Below are positions 51,958 to 61,675 of a stretch of DNA of 64,000 bases, in pieces. Numbering within the stretch: the stretch's first letter is position 1; each line of letters opens with the position of its first letter. Source of the stretch: Nodularia sp034931045 (GTDB taxonomy: Bacteria > Cyanobacteriota > Cyanobacteriia > Cyanobacteriales > Nostocaceae); NCBI RefSeq assembly GCF_034931045.1, contig NZ_JAYGHH010000003.1, forward strand, positions 218,848-282,847, in the 5' to 3' direction. Below the pieces are notes generated by a model that saw only the letters and a list, made by a program, of their open reading frames with translations, was not told the DNA's origin and searched no databases. Both the position numbers and the translations under genes were made by a program.

Positions 51958-53544
51958 ATGGATGTAAAGGCACTTTGGCAACGATACCAAAACTGGTTAT
52001 ATTTCCACGAGGGATTAGGACTTTACCTTGATATCAGTCGGATGGGTTTTGATCACACTTTCGTGGAATCGTTGCGGCCGAAGTTTGACAAAGCGTTTGC
52101 GGATATGGCGGAATTAGAAAAGGGTGCGATCGCAAATCCTGACGAAAACCGCATGGTGGGACATTACTGGCTGCGAAATCCTGATTTGGCACCCACTCCA
52201 GAATTGACACAAGAGATAGTCCAAACTCTAGAACAAATCGAAGCCTTTGCAGAAAAAGTCCACACAGGTGGTATTCATCCACCTAAAGCCAGCCGCTTTA
52301 CCGATATAATATCCATTGGTATTGGTGGTTCTGCACTGGGGCCGGAATTTGTTGCAGAAGCCCTTGCGCCTGATTTTCCTTCTCTAAAAATTCACTTTAT
52401 CGACAATAGTGACCCCGCAGGAATTGACCGCATTCTCAATCAACTGCGAAACAATCTATCCAGCACATTGGTTTTAGTGATCTCCAAATCTGGAGGCACA
52501 CCAGAACCCCGTAATGGCATGATTGAAGTTAAAGCCGCATACTCTGGTCAGAATTTAGACTTTGCTAAACACGCTGTGGCCATTACTAGCGTTGACAGCA
52601 ACTTGGATAAAGTGGCACAAAAAGAAGACTGGCTGGCGAGATTTCCCATGTATGACTGGGTAGGAGGACGCACCTCAGAATTATCTGCTGTGGGACTAGT
52701 ACCAGCCGCATTACAAGGTATTGACATTCGCGCCATGATAGAAGGTGCGAAAGAAATGGATGATGCTACCCGCGTTCCCAATTTGGAAAATAACCCGGCG
52801 GCTTTGTTAGCTTTGTCTTGGTATTTTTCCGGGAATGGTAAGGGTGAAAAAGATATGGTTGTCCTACCTTATAAGGACAGCTTGCTGTTGTTTAGTCGGT
52901 ATTTGCAACAGCTGGTAATGGAATCTTTAGGTAAAGAAAAAGACCTAGATGGCAATACTGTTTATCAAGGTATCGCCGTTTACGGTAACAAAGGTTCTAC
53001 AGACCAACACGCTTACGTGCAGCAATTACGTGAGGGTATCCCCAATTTCTTTGCTACCTTCATCGAAGTTTTAGAAGACCGTCAGGGTAAATCTTTAGAA
53101 ATTGAACCTGGAGTAACTTCAGGAGATTTTCTATCTGGTTTTCTCTTAGGAACTCGACAAGCACTTTACGAAAATCAGCGCGATTCGATTACAGTGACTA
53201 TTCCCCAAGTCAATCCTAAAACTGTGGGGGCGTTAATCGCTTTGTATGAACGGGCTGTTGGTTTATACGCCAGTTTGGTAAATATCAACGCCTACCATCA
53301 ACCAGGGGTAGAAGCTGGTAAAAAAGCTGCTGCGGCTATTCTTGACTTGCAATCAAAAGTAGTGGCTGTATTGCAAAAGGAAAAAACCGCCCTTTCTTTG
53401 GAAGAAGTCGCCCAAAAAGCGGGTGCATCTGATCAAGTTGAGGCAATTTACAAGATTTTGCGCCATTTACACGCCAATCAGCGCGGTGTGATCTTACAAG
53501 GCGAACTGGGTAAACCTGGTAGTTTAAAAGTTTCTGCGGGTTAA
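51958..53544 (+). CDS. pgi: Glucose-6-phosphate isomerase
   Basis: Pgi interconverts glucose 6-phosphate and fructose 6-phosphate. The sugar-phosphate binding boxes are SIGIGGSALGPEFV and VISKSGGTPEPRNG, with catalytic residues in KGSTDQHAYVQQLREG and the C-terminal NAYHQPGVEAGKK (catalytic Lys). Length 528 matches the cyanobacterial type. It is monocistronic and is followed by a strong hairpin at 53632. Confidence 0.95.
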   Translation: MDVKALWQRYQNWLYFHEGLGLYLDISRMGFDHTFVESLRPKFDKAFADMAELEKGAIANPDENRMVGHYWLRNPDLAPTPELTQEIVQTLEQIEAFAEKVHTGGIHPPKASRFTDIISIGIGGSALGPEFVAEALAPDFPSLKIHFIDNSDPAGIDRILNQLRNNLSSTLVLVISKSGGTPEPRNGMIEVKAAYSGQNLDFAKHAVAITSVDSNLDKVAQKEDWLARFPMYDWVGGRTSELSAVGLVPAALQGIDIRAMIEGAKEMDDATRVPNLENNPAALLALSWYFSGNGKGEKDMVVLPYKDSLLLFSRYLQQLVMESLGKEKDLDGNTVYQGIAVYGNKGSTDQHAYVQQLREGIPNFFATFIEVLEDRQGKSLEIEPGVTSGDFLSGFLLGTRQALYENQRDSITVTIPQVNPKTVGALIALYERAVGLYASLVNINAYHQPGVEAGKKAAAAILDLQSKVVAVLQKEKTALSLEEVAQKAGASDQVEAIYKILRHLHANQRGVILQGELGKPGSLKVSAG

Positions 53545-53631
53545 TTAGTTTTAGCTGAAAAACCACTTTGTGTTAGTCAATTGTTGGCAGGAATATAGCA
53601 ATATTATCTGATTTGCAAACACGAGAGACTC

Positions 53632-53664
53632 AGATCCCCGACTTCTTGAAGAAGTCGGGGATCT
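53632..53664. repeat. Palindromic repeat AGATCCCCGACTTCTT
   Basis: Two 16-base arms (AGATCCCCGACTTCTT and AAGAAGTCGGGGATCT) are separated by one G, followed by TTCTATT. It is a widespread cyanobacterial palindrome that often follows genes and may act as a terminator for pgi, 87 bp upstream. Confidence 0.8.
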
Positions 53665-53729
53665 TTCTATTCATAAGTTAAGAAATAAAGATGTTATTAG
53701 CATAAAATTGAGTTAAAGCAGTCTTGATC

Positions 53730-54062
53730 ATGAGGGTTAATCAAGTGACGCAATCAACGCCGAAACTATCCCTACGACGAGGAAGAATTTTTCCTGAACT
53801 GACTTCAACACCAGAGGAACGGGCTAGACGTAAAGCTGAAGATGAAGTAGTTTATCGCCGTCGTCGTGCTGTATTTGATCGCGTGTGTCCTGATTTAATT
53901 ACAGAACACTATGGCTGGTATATTGCGATAGACCCAAATAGTGGTGATTATTTCATTGATGAAGATAAAGAACAAGCTCATAAAAAAGCCTTGCAAAAGT
54001 ACCCAGATGCCATACATTACGTTTTTGGACTGAATGAAACAGGAACAACTGGCACAATATGA
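53730..54062 (+). CDS. Conserved hypothetical protein
   Basis: A 110-residue protein from ATG 53730. The N-terminal half is basic (RRGRIFPEL, RKAEDEVVYRRRRAVFD), and the C-terminal half has HYGWYIAIDPNSGDYFID and KYPDAIHYVFGLNETG, a pattern repeated in many cyanobacterial proteins found beside toxins or aspartic peptidase genes. It may be an adaptor or antitoxin-like protein, but no partner is adjacent. TTG 53724 is an alternative start. Confidence 0.55.
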   Translation: MRVNQVTQSTPKLSLRRGRIFPELTSTPEERARRKAEDEVVYRRRRAVFDRVCPDLITEHYGWYIAIDPNSGDYFIDEDKEQAHKKALQKYPDAIHYVFGLNETGTTGTI

Positions 54063-54406
54063 TTCAGGGTATTTTTATAAGATTTAAGGAACCGCAGAGG
54101 CGCAGAGAACGCAGAGGTAAGAGAATTGTGTTATTTGGCGGTGGTTGGTAAGTCGCGTAAGAAGTAAAAGCGATCGCTTTTCCAATCTTTTCCTTTTTCT
54201 CTTCCTAAATAGCCTGTGAGGGCTAAAGTAATTTTGTTAACCAACGTATACTTACTGCTTGTATTGACTATCACAACACGAAAATTACGTACTTAAGAAA
54301 GCATAGTAGATAAAAGAGATACTTTTTAAACTAAAGCCTCTACTGTTACTGACTTGTATTAGCTACTATAAGTAAAGTAGTTGTACATCTAAAGGCTTGA
54401 GCTAAA
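54063..54406. other. Intergenic region upstream of the helicase
   Basis: The left part has a CGCAGAGGCGCAGAGAACGC dispersed repeat (54092-54116). The remaining 250 bp is AT-rich and holds the promoter for the helicase. No RNA is recognised. Confidence 0.4.
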
Positions 54407-56917
54407 ATGGTAGATTTTAAGAAATTGCTGGCCTCTCAAAATCAGCAAGTTGTTATAGAACCGACCGAGATTTTTCGACGCTTACCAAAGCCACCAGGTA
54501 TAAATGACCTTTACACCAGCCAAGACCAGGTATTAAAAGAATGGTTTGAACGCAGAAAAGAGCGCGATATTGTAATAAAGTTACATACGGGAGGTGGAAA
54601 AACCCTTGTTGCTTTACTTATTGCCCAGTCAATCTTAAATGAACACCGTCAGCCAGTAATCTATCTATCACCAACAAATCAGATTGTTCAACAGACTTTA
54701 GACAAAGCTAAAGAATATAGTATTCCAGCAGTAGCTTACGATAGTAACGCGAATTTTCCAGAAGACTTCTTAGCAGCTAAAAAAGTTCTCATTTGCAACT
54801 ACCAAGTTCTATTTAATGGTCGTAGTAAATTTGGAGTTCGTGATAGCAGTAGAATACCTATTTCGCTAGGAGCAATCATACTAGATGATGCTCATGTAGC
54901 TTTTTCTACAATACGTCAGCAGTTTACATTAAAGGTGGAAAGAGAAGAAGAAGCTCAGGATAATTACAACTACCTAACAAATATATTCCGTAATGATTTC
55001 AACACACTAGGAAAAGCAGGAACTTTTGATGATATCGTCAGCGGTATAGACAGTGGAATTTTAGAAGTACCCTATTGGAGTTGGCAAGCCAAATCATCTC
55101 AAATACGCGGATTTTTACGTACTCAATCAGATTCTTATCCTTTTGTTTGGACACTCCTGCGTGATAATTTTGATTATTGTCATTGCTTGATTAGCCGAAA
55201 AGCTTTTGTTATTACACCTATTTTTCCATTGGTAGACTTGATACCAACCTTTATAGATTGCCCACATCGTATTTTTATGTCGGCAACTATAAGTGATGAT
55301 AGCGCCATTATTCGCACATTTGATGCTGATTATGCTTCAGTAGCCAAGCCTATTACATCAAACTCATTAGCTGGTGTAAGTGAAAGAATGATTCTCGCTC
55401 CAGAACTGATGTCTCCTATGGAGAATATGCAGCAGATTCTCCAGAATATGGCTAAATGGATGGCTGAGGAACAAAAAGAAGGAACAGTAATTCTAGTTTC
55501 ATCTGATAAAATTGCTAAATTATGGACAAATGTTGCAAAATTCCCTGATTCAACAGAGAAAGTAGCTATTTATGTTAAGGAACTTCAGGACGGTAAATCA
55601 CACGGTCCATTTGTTTTTGCTAATCGTTATGATGGAATAGACCTGTCTAATTCTAGTTGTAGATTATTGATTATTTCGGGATTACCTTTTGGTAGTAGTG
55701 AATACGAACAACATAGAGCAAATACATTTGCAGGTGCTTCTGAACTTAGTAGTGCTTTAGCTCAACGTATTGAGCAAGGTATGGGAAGAGGTGCGCGAGG
55801 AGCAGGTGACTATTGTGTAGTAATTTTAACAGGCAATGATATTGCTGCATGGCTAGGACGTTGTGAACAATTCTTGACTAAGATTACACGCGCTCAGTTT
55901 CAAATGGGGCAAGAAATCAGTAAGAGCATAGTTAATAAAAAAGACCTACATGAAACTATCATGAAGTGTTTAGCTCGTGATATTGATTGGATTGAATATC
56001 ATGCAAAGTCTTTAGCTGATCTGACAGAATCTATTGAACAAGAACAAAGCCCATTAAGTCAAGCGAACATAGAAAGAAAAGCATTCCAGTTAATACGTAC
56101 AGGTTACTTTGATAAAGCAATTTCTAAATTAGAAGGTTACTGGCAAAATACAGAACAAGTTGACTTAAAAAGTAGAGGTTGGTTAAAGCAATTAACCGCT
56201 CGTGCTGCACATTACTGGGGAAGAACTGATCTATCTCAGAGATATCAGCAGCAAGCATATGCAGATAATTCCAGTTTATTACGCCCTCAAATCATTCCAC
56301 CATACGTTCAACTGACAACACCAGGTAAGCAAGCTGAAGCAATTGTTAATCAAATTATCAGCTATAAAGGCTTAAAAAGAGGTTACTTGGGATGGTTTAA
56401 TCAAGAGGTTTCGCAATTAGTTCCAGAGTCATCTGCTAATCAGTTTGAGCAAGGATTGGAGAGACTTGGATCTACGCTCGGTTTTTGTGCAGAAAGGCCA
56501 GAAAAGATTTATGGTATTGGTCCTGATGTTCTTTGGTTGCTAAACGAAAATTTAGGATTAGTTATCGAAGCAAAAAGCCGTAAGTATCCGCAAAATCCTT
56601 TAAATAAGGATAATTTTGGTCAATTATTAACATCTGTAGAATGGTTTAAGAAAGAGTATCCTAATTACCAACATATAGCTGTATCTGTTCATCAAAACAT
56701 TAATACAACCAAAGCTATCGTAATTAATGATGATTCCAAAGCATTAACACAAAATAAGTTAAATCAGCTTATTACTGATACCAGAATTTTACTCGAAGAA
56801 CTATGCGAATCAAATGTCCCTAACGATGAACTTGTTATTAAATGTGAGGACTTACTGAATAATTCTTCGCTGAAACCAGAAATATTCATAGAAGAATATC
56901 TTGTATTATTTGCTTAA
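54407..56917 (+). CDS. Superfamily-2 helicase fused to a PD-(D/E)XK-like nuclease domain
   Basis: An 836-residue protein. The helicase core has motif I HTGGGKT (about residues 61-67), motif II DDAH (about 160-163), motif III MSATI (about 290-294), and motif VI QRIEQGMGRGARG (about 454-466), similar to Rad3/DinG-like and other DEAH-type enzymes. A helical region follows, then a C-terminal domain with GPDVLW (about 704-709) and LVIEAKSRKY (about 718-727), which fits the D...E-x-K metal site of PD-(D/E)XK nucleases. It may unwind and cut foreign DNA or RNA. No partner gene is adjacent on its strand. I cannot match it to a named defence system. Confidence 0.75.
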   Translation: MVDFKKLLASQNQQVVIEPTEIFRRLPKPPGINDLYTSQDQVLKEWFERRKERDIVIKLHTGGGKTLVALLIAQSILNEHRQPVIYLSPTNQIVQQTLDKAKEYSIPAVAYDSNANFPEDFLAAKKVLICNYQVLFNGRSKFGVRDSSRIPISLGAIILDDAHVAFSTIRQQFTLKVEREEEAQDNYNYLTNIFRNDFNTLGKAGTFDDIVSGIDSGILEVPYWSWQAKSSQIRGFLRTQSDSYPFVWTLLRDNFDYCHCLISRKAFVITPIFPLVDLIPTFIDCPHRIFMSATISDDSAIIRTFDADYASVAKPITSNSLAGVSERMILAPELMSPMENMQQILQNMAKWMAEEQKEGTVILVSSDKIAKLWTNVAKFPDSTEKVAIYVKELQDGKSHGPFVFANRYDGIDLSNSSCRLLIISGLPFGSSEYEQHRANTFAGASELSSALAQRIEQGMGRGARGAGDYCVVILTGNDIAAWLGRCEQFLTKITRAQFQMGQEISKSIVNKKDLHETIMKCLARDIDWIEYHAKSLADLTESIEQEQSPLSQANIERKAFQLIRTGYFDKAISKLEGYWQNTEQVDLKSRGWLKQLTARAAHYWGRTDLSQRYQQQAYADNSSLLRPQIIPPYVQLTTPGKQAEAIVNQIISYKGLKRGYLGWFNQEVSQLVPESSANQFEQGLERLGSTLGFCAERPEKIYGIGPDVLWLLNENLGLVIEAKSRKYPQNPLNKDNFGQLLTSVEWFKKEYPNYQHIAVSVHQNINTTKAIVINDDSKALTQNKLNQLITDTRILLEELCESNVPNDELVIKCEDLLNNSSLKPEIFIEEYLVLFA

Positions 56918-57028
56918 ACAGAAAATTAATCTGTCAAAAAAAGAGAAACACTTCATTTTTCAGGCTGATTTATATCTTTCCAAGAGTAATAAAGCGGCAA
57001 ATTTTTGTCGCTTTTATCAGTAAAATGA

Positions 57029-57280
57029 TTATTGCATCGCCAAAATTTCCTGCGCCCGATTAATATTATCCCGCACAGATTCCGCCAAAATCTGCAAATC
57101 TTCTCTTTCCCCATCGGTGAGAGACAATTCCGAAATCTTCTCAACTCCACCGCAACCCAAACGACAGGGAACGCCAATCACAATACCATTTAAACCATAT
57201 TCACCTTGTAAACAAGTCGCCACAGGTAACAACCGCGACTGATTCAACAAAATTGATTCCACCATTACACTCGCAGCCGA
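57029..57280 (-). pseudogene. 3' remnant of malate dehydrogenase
   Basis: The frame encodes the last 83 residues of an L-malate dehydrogenase of the lactate/malate type: ASVMVESILLNQSRLLPVAT, then GEYGLNGIVIGVPCRLG and the terminal helix with LSLTDGEREDLQ. The catalytic His and the NAD-binding half are missing. The fragment follows the stop codon of the ABC ATPase (TAA 57281-57283) in the same frame, so an upstream deletion probably removed the rest. Confidence 0.85.
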
Positions 57281-58573
57281 TTAATTTCTGGGAAATATTG
57301 CCAACTCTGTTTGAGGGTCAAAAAAGTGCAGTTTTTCGGGATTTAATGATAACCATAATTGCTCACCAAAACTGACTAATCTATCTGGTGGAATTCGTAC
57401 TTGGAGATAATTATCTGTATGAATAATTTGAGATTCTGGTTCTGAAATTCTCACAGATAGGAAAGAATCATTACCTAGATTTTCTACTAAATCTACTTTT
57501 ACGGGTAAATTTTTGGTCGCAGGTACGCTCAAAATTAAGTGTTCTGGGCGCATACCTAAAATAATGGTTTGCTTATCGTATTTTCGCAGCGCTGTTTCCC
57601 AAGTTTCTGGGAGGGTAAGACGGAAATTATTATGGGTAATTAACAACGGTGCATGAAATGTTACAGGAATAAAATTCATCGGTGGTGAACCAATAAATTC
57701 GGCAACAAAACGGTTAGCGGGGCGGTTATAAAGTTCTAATGGAGAGGCTACTTGCTGAATTTGACCTTGATTCATAATGGCTATGCGATCGCCCATTGTC
57801 ATGGCTTCGGTTTGGTCGTGGGTAACGTAAATCGTCGTGGTTCCTAGTTGACGCTGCAATTTGACAATTTGGGCGCGAGTTTCGGCGCGGAGTTTCGCAT
57901 CCAAGTTAGAAAGGGGTTCATCCATTAAAAATACTTGAGGATCACGGGCGATCGCTCTTCCTAATGCTACCCGTTGTCTTTGTCCCCCAGATAGCTGCTT
58001 GGGTAAGCGATTCAGCAAGGTTTCCATTTGCAATAATTGCGCCACATTTCTTACTTGCTGGTCTACTTGTTTTTCTTTGTCAGAAATGTAACGCAGTCCT
58101 TTAGGTAACTTTCTGGTGACACCCACCAGCAGATTTTTCGCCCAATCCGGAAGTGAAGAGTCCTGAGTTTCCCGATTTTCTAATTCCCGTCTACGCAGTC
58201 CAAAGGCGATGTTGTCATACACCGTCATGTGAGGATAGAGGGCGTAATTTTGAAACACCATTGCAATGTCTCGTTCTTTGGGAGGTAGGTCATTGATGAG
58301 GCGATCGCCTACAGTAATATTTCCTCCTGTCATGGTTTCTAACCCCGCAATTAACCGCAGTAGAGTGCTTTTACCACAACCAGAAGGCCCCACCAAAACC
58401 ATAAATTCACCATCGGCGATAGTGAGGTTAATGCGCCGTAAAACAGTAATAATGTCTGTTTCTGGAGTTGGATCATTTTTTTGGCGATCGCTAGGAGAGG
58501 TTGGAGAAGCCACACTTTCCCCCTTGCGTTGGGGAAAACTTTTATAGATATTTTCTAAGACAACTTGCGCCAC
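57281..58573 (-). CDS. ABC transporter ATP-binding protein (UgpC/MalK/GgtA type)
   Basis: A 430-residue ATPase from GTG 58573 (VAQVVLENIYKSFPQRKG); the frame extends to 58627 but homologs begin at this residue. Walker A is GPSGCGKST, the signature is LSGGQRQRVALG, Walker B is QVFLMDEPLSNLD, and the C-terminal half is the TOBE/MalK regulatory domain. Two insertions are unusual: a Ser/Pro-rich one before Walker A (about 17-40) and another of about 50 residues after the Q-loop (LENRETQDSSLPDWAKNLL). It likely powers a CUT1 sugar or glycerol-phosphate importer whose permeases are not in the window. Confidence 0.85.
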   Translation of the reverse strand: MAQVVLENIYKSFPQRKGESVASPTSPSDRQKNDPTPETDIITVLRRINLTIADGEFMVLVGPSGCGKSTLLRLIAGLETMTGGNITVGDRLINDLPPKERDIAMVFQNYALYPHMTVYDNIAFGLRRRELENRETQDSSLPDWAKNLLVGVTRKLPKGLRYISDKEKQVDQQVRNVAQLLQMETLLNRLPKQLSGGQRQRVALGRAIARDPQVFLMDEPLSNLDAKLRAETRAQIVKLQRQLGTTTIYVTHDQTEAMTMGDRIAIMNQGQIQQVASPLELYNRPANRFVAEFIGSPPMNFIPVTFHAPLLITHNNFRLTLPETWETALRKYDKQTIILGMRPEHLILSVPATKNLPVKVDLVENLGNDSFLSVRISEPESQIIHTDNYLQVRIPPDRLVSFGEQLWLSLNPEKLHFFDPQTELAIFPRN

Positions 58574-58790
58574 GGGTATTTGGGGTAACGGTATGCAATG
58601 GATAGCTGATTCCACAAAGCGGAACATTCAGCGCCCATGATATATGTTACCTGTCACTACGAGAAGTGAAAAAAAATAACTGAGTTTGTTTAACACAGAT
58701 ATGGGGTAATTTGTCGAATTCCCTCGTAGTTGCGCTTTAACACTCCAGCACAACTACAAACCATCATGATTTATTCATATTGATTGTGGA

Positions 58791-61373
58791 TTAATTTATC
58801 CAGACTACTCTAGAAGAATCACGTTTAGCTTTGCCTTGATTACATACTAAAGTCACACTTTCACTCATTTTTAATCTAGTTTGATCATTTAATCTACCCA
58901 AGCTAAATAAAGATGCAATTGCTTTATAAAGGTCTTCCTCTCCAATTGAAAGAGACTGAGATATAATCCACTTGGTTGCTACTGCTAGTTCTTCTACTGG
59001 TATTTGTTCAATTTTGCGCTTTTTATTGTCAACTGGTTGTCTGACAAACTGCCAATTTTGCCATTGTTCTTTTGAAGTCCAGATAAAATCCTGCTCACAC
59101 CATAATTGTTTTTGATTAACAAGTTGCTTTACTTGTTCAGTAATACAGTTAGTGAGTTTTTTTGAAACCATATTAAACGACCAACATTGAGATACAGCCC
59201 GGACAATATCTACAATTAAAATCGGGGCTTCAACTGCTGCTACAGATAATATTTTTTCTTTGATTAACGGTATGGATTCATTATTATAAATTAATTGGTT
59301 ATCTGTAGTTACAACCTTTAATTCTGCTATTTGATAAGGGATAATATGACTAGGAATATTATTACTTTCTGCTGGTGTTGTCTTGACATGGCTAGATTTG
59401 ATTAAAGCTGTTTCATTTGGTTGGATAATTTCTGATAATTCTGCTTGTTTCACATTAGATATGAGCAATTTATCTGGTTGAGATTTATTAGTTTTAACAT
59501 TACTTATCGAACTTGAAGAGGATATTAAGGGTAAATCAATCTCTACTTGACTAAATTCTTGAATTGCGGTTTCTAAAGTTTGTTTTAATCTTGCTAATTC
59601 TTGCTCACGTTTCAATCGCCAATCGAGTGACCAAATCCGATGTATGCGCCAATTTAAACTTGCTAATACAGATGGTCTCACAAGTTCACGATCTTGCACA
59701 GTAGCGGCTGATTGATAAGTTTTCCCATCAGTTTCAATCCCAAGCATATAAACCCCTGGTTGACGGGGATGAATTACGGCTAAATCAATGCGATAATCTC
59801 CACAACCAATTTTACAATTAACGGTATAGCCCATATTCACCAAGGCTTGATAAATTTCTTTTTCTATATCACTATCAAAGTCATTAGTTCTTAAAAATTG
59901 AGTGGCTTTTGGTGTACCTGATTTTTCCGCAAATTCCAAAAAATCTTTGAGGTGACTGGCTCCAATTGCATTGGTACGGTTCAAGTCAATTTGAGACCCT
60001 GTAATGGTTGAAAAAATCCGTAGAGATAAACGCACACGAGTAACAGCAACATTGAGTCGTCTTTCTCCACCAGCATTGTTTAAATTACCAAATCGCATGG
60101 ACATCTGACCATTTTGAGTGGGAGCATAGCAAATACTAAAGATAATTTCATCTCTTTCATCTCCCTGCACATTTTCCAGGTTTTTGATAAATACTCTTTC
60201 ACTAAACTCTTTATCAAAATGAGGTTCAATGTCTGGGTAAGTACGGCGAGCTTCATCTAATAATTCGTTAATTAACACTTTTTGTGGCATACTAAATGTA
60301 ATTACGCCAAAAGTACGTTTATCTCTTTGATAAGTTTGTAATTGTCGCACTAAGAATTCTACTAATGCTTCGGCTTCTCTTCTATTTGTTCTTTCTCCTG
60401 TTTGATAAAATCCATCAGGAATATGATGCCATTTTAAACCCAATTCAGGACTAAAACTGTTTGCGGCTGGAAAAATATTCAATTTACCGTCGTAATAATT
60501 TTTATTACTAAAATCAATTAAAGTTTCATGGCGACTGCGATAATGCCATTGCAGCATTTGCTCAGGAAATTGACTAGCGATCGCTTCATCAAGTAAACTC
60601 TCTAAATCCACTAGATCATCTTCATCAGGAATAGAATCGCTATCAGTTCTAGTAAATGATTTAGTCGGTGGCATTTGTTTAGAGTCACCAACTATGATAA
60701 CTTGTTTTCCTCTAGCGATCGCACCAATTGATTCGTGTGTTTCTAATTGGGATGCTTCATCAAATACAACTAAATCAAACTGTGTACCATCAGCAGGTAA
60801 ATATTGAGCCACAGATAAAGGACTCATCAAAAAACAAGGTTTTAATCTTGGTAAAAGATTGGGGATTTTATTAAATAAAGACCTAATAGAGATATGTCCT
60901 TTTTGTTTCTGATTTTCTTTTTTAAGTGTCCCTATTTCAGAACCTGCAAAAACTACATTGTTTCCCGGCAGCTTTTCTGCTAAAGTAGACCGGATAAAAT
61001 CTCGGCAAAGTTGAAAATATTGCTTTTGTAGTTGACGAAACTTGTCTATTTTTTGACGTTGTTCTTCACCTTCAAAATTACATAATGCGGGTTGAGTATC
61101 AAAATTTTTCACAAACCAAGGGCGCAGAATAGATTGAGATAAAACCTTGTGAATATCTTCTAACTCAATCTCTCCCTGACGATGTGCTTCTACTAATGGG
61201 GTAAGATGATTTTGTGTTAACTCAGAGCAAACTTGATTATAAAGACACCAAATTTGAAAATCTGATTTATGAACACTCAGGTGAGTAACTACAGCGCTTC
61301 CGGCTATTATGCAATACAGTTTTCTCCTTGTCCCTCTCCTATCATAGCTTTCAGCTTTGGGGATGTACCTCAT
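58791..61373 (-). pseudogene. Hhe-like helicase-nuclease, C-terminal part
   Basis: The 860-codon frame holds the second half of a large superfamily-1 helicase: DEAS (about 60750) and GDSKQMPPT (about 60680), motif V/VI (VQGDERDEIIFSICYAP, RRLNVAVTRVR), then a PD-(D/E)XK Vsr/MTES_1575-like nuclease (RIDLAVI near 59780, GIETDGKTYQ near 59735), and a DUF3320 C-terminus. The first 35 or so codons (from ATG 61373) come from the MITE, so the true N-terminal continuation lies upstream at 61392 and beyond. It is the C-terminal part of one broken gene. Confidence 0.8.
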
Positions 61374-61391
61374 AGCTGCCGGAAGTGCTGT
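61291..61391. mobile_element. MITE-like insertion in the Hhe-like gene
   Basis: The 101 bp element has 14-base ends (ACAGCGCTTCCGGC and GCCGGAAGTGCTGT, one mismatch), and pairing continues imperfectly for about 30 bases (CCGGC, TATG and TACA blocks). It has no ORF. No clear target-site duplication is seen at these ends; TAACT occurs at 61286-61290 and 61400-61404. Removing exactly 61291-61391 joins the flanking helicase frames. Confidence 0.7.
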
Positions 61392-61675
61392 AAGTTATCT
61401 AACTGGGTAATAAAATCCTGGCTGGAACTATCAATAATTTCCTTTTCAGCCTGAATTTTTTCCATAAATTGATTTAATATTGATTTTAAATCATTCACAC
61501 TCTGAATCAATTTATCTGTTTTATCTTGCAATTCTGGATAATGAATCACTTTTTCTGTAGTTCTTGATTTCAACTGCTGAATAAATTCATCATCAAGCGT
61601 GAGAGCAAAGTTGTAAAACCGATGGCTTCTTTCTATTAATGCTTGTAATTCGCTAAGATTGTTATAATCTGGTTT
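61392..61675 (-). pseudogene. Hhe-like helicase-nuclease, middle segment
   Basis: A frame of about 95 codons between the in-frame TGA at 61676-61678 and the MITE, in the same frame as the N-terminal part: KPDYNNLSELQALIERSHRF and on to a coiled-coil-like region ending FITQLDNL. It lacks its own start and is the linker between the two halves. The existing ORF call from 61573 begins at an internal Met. Confidence 0.75.
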
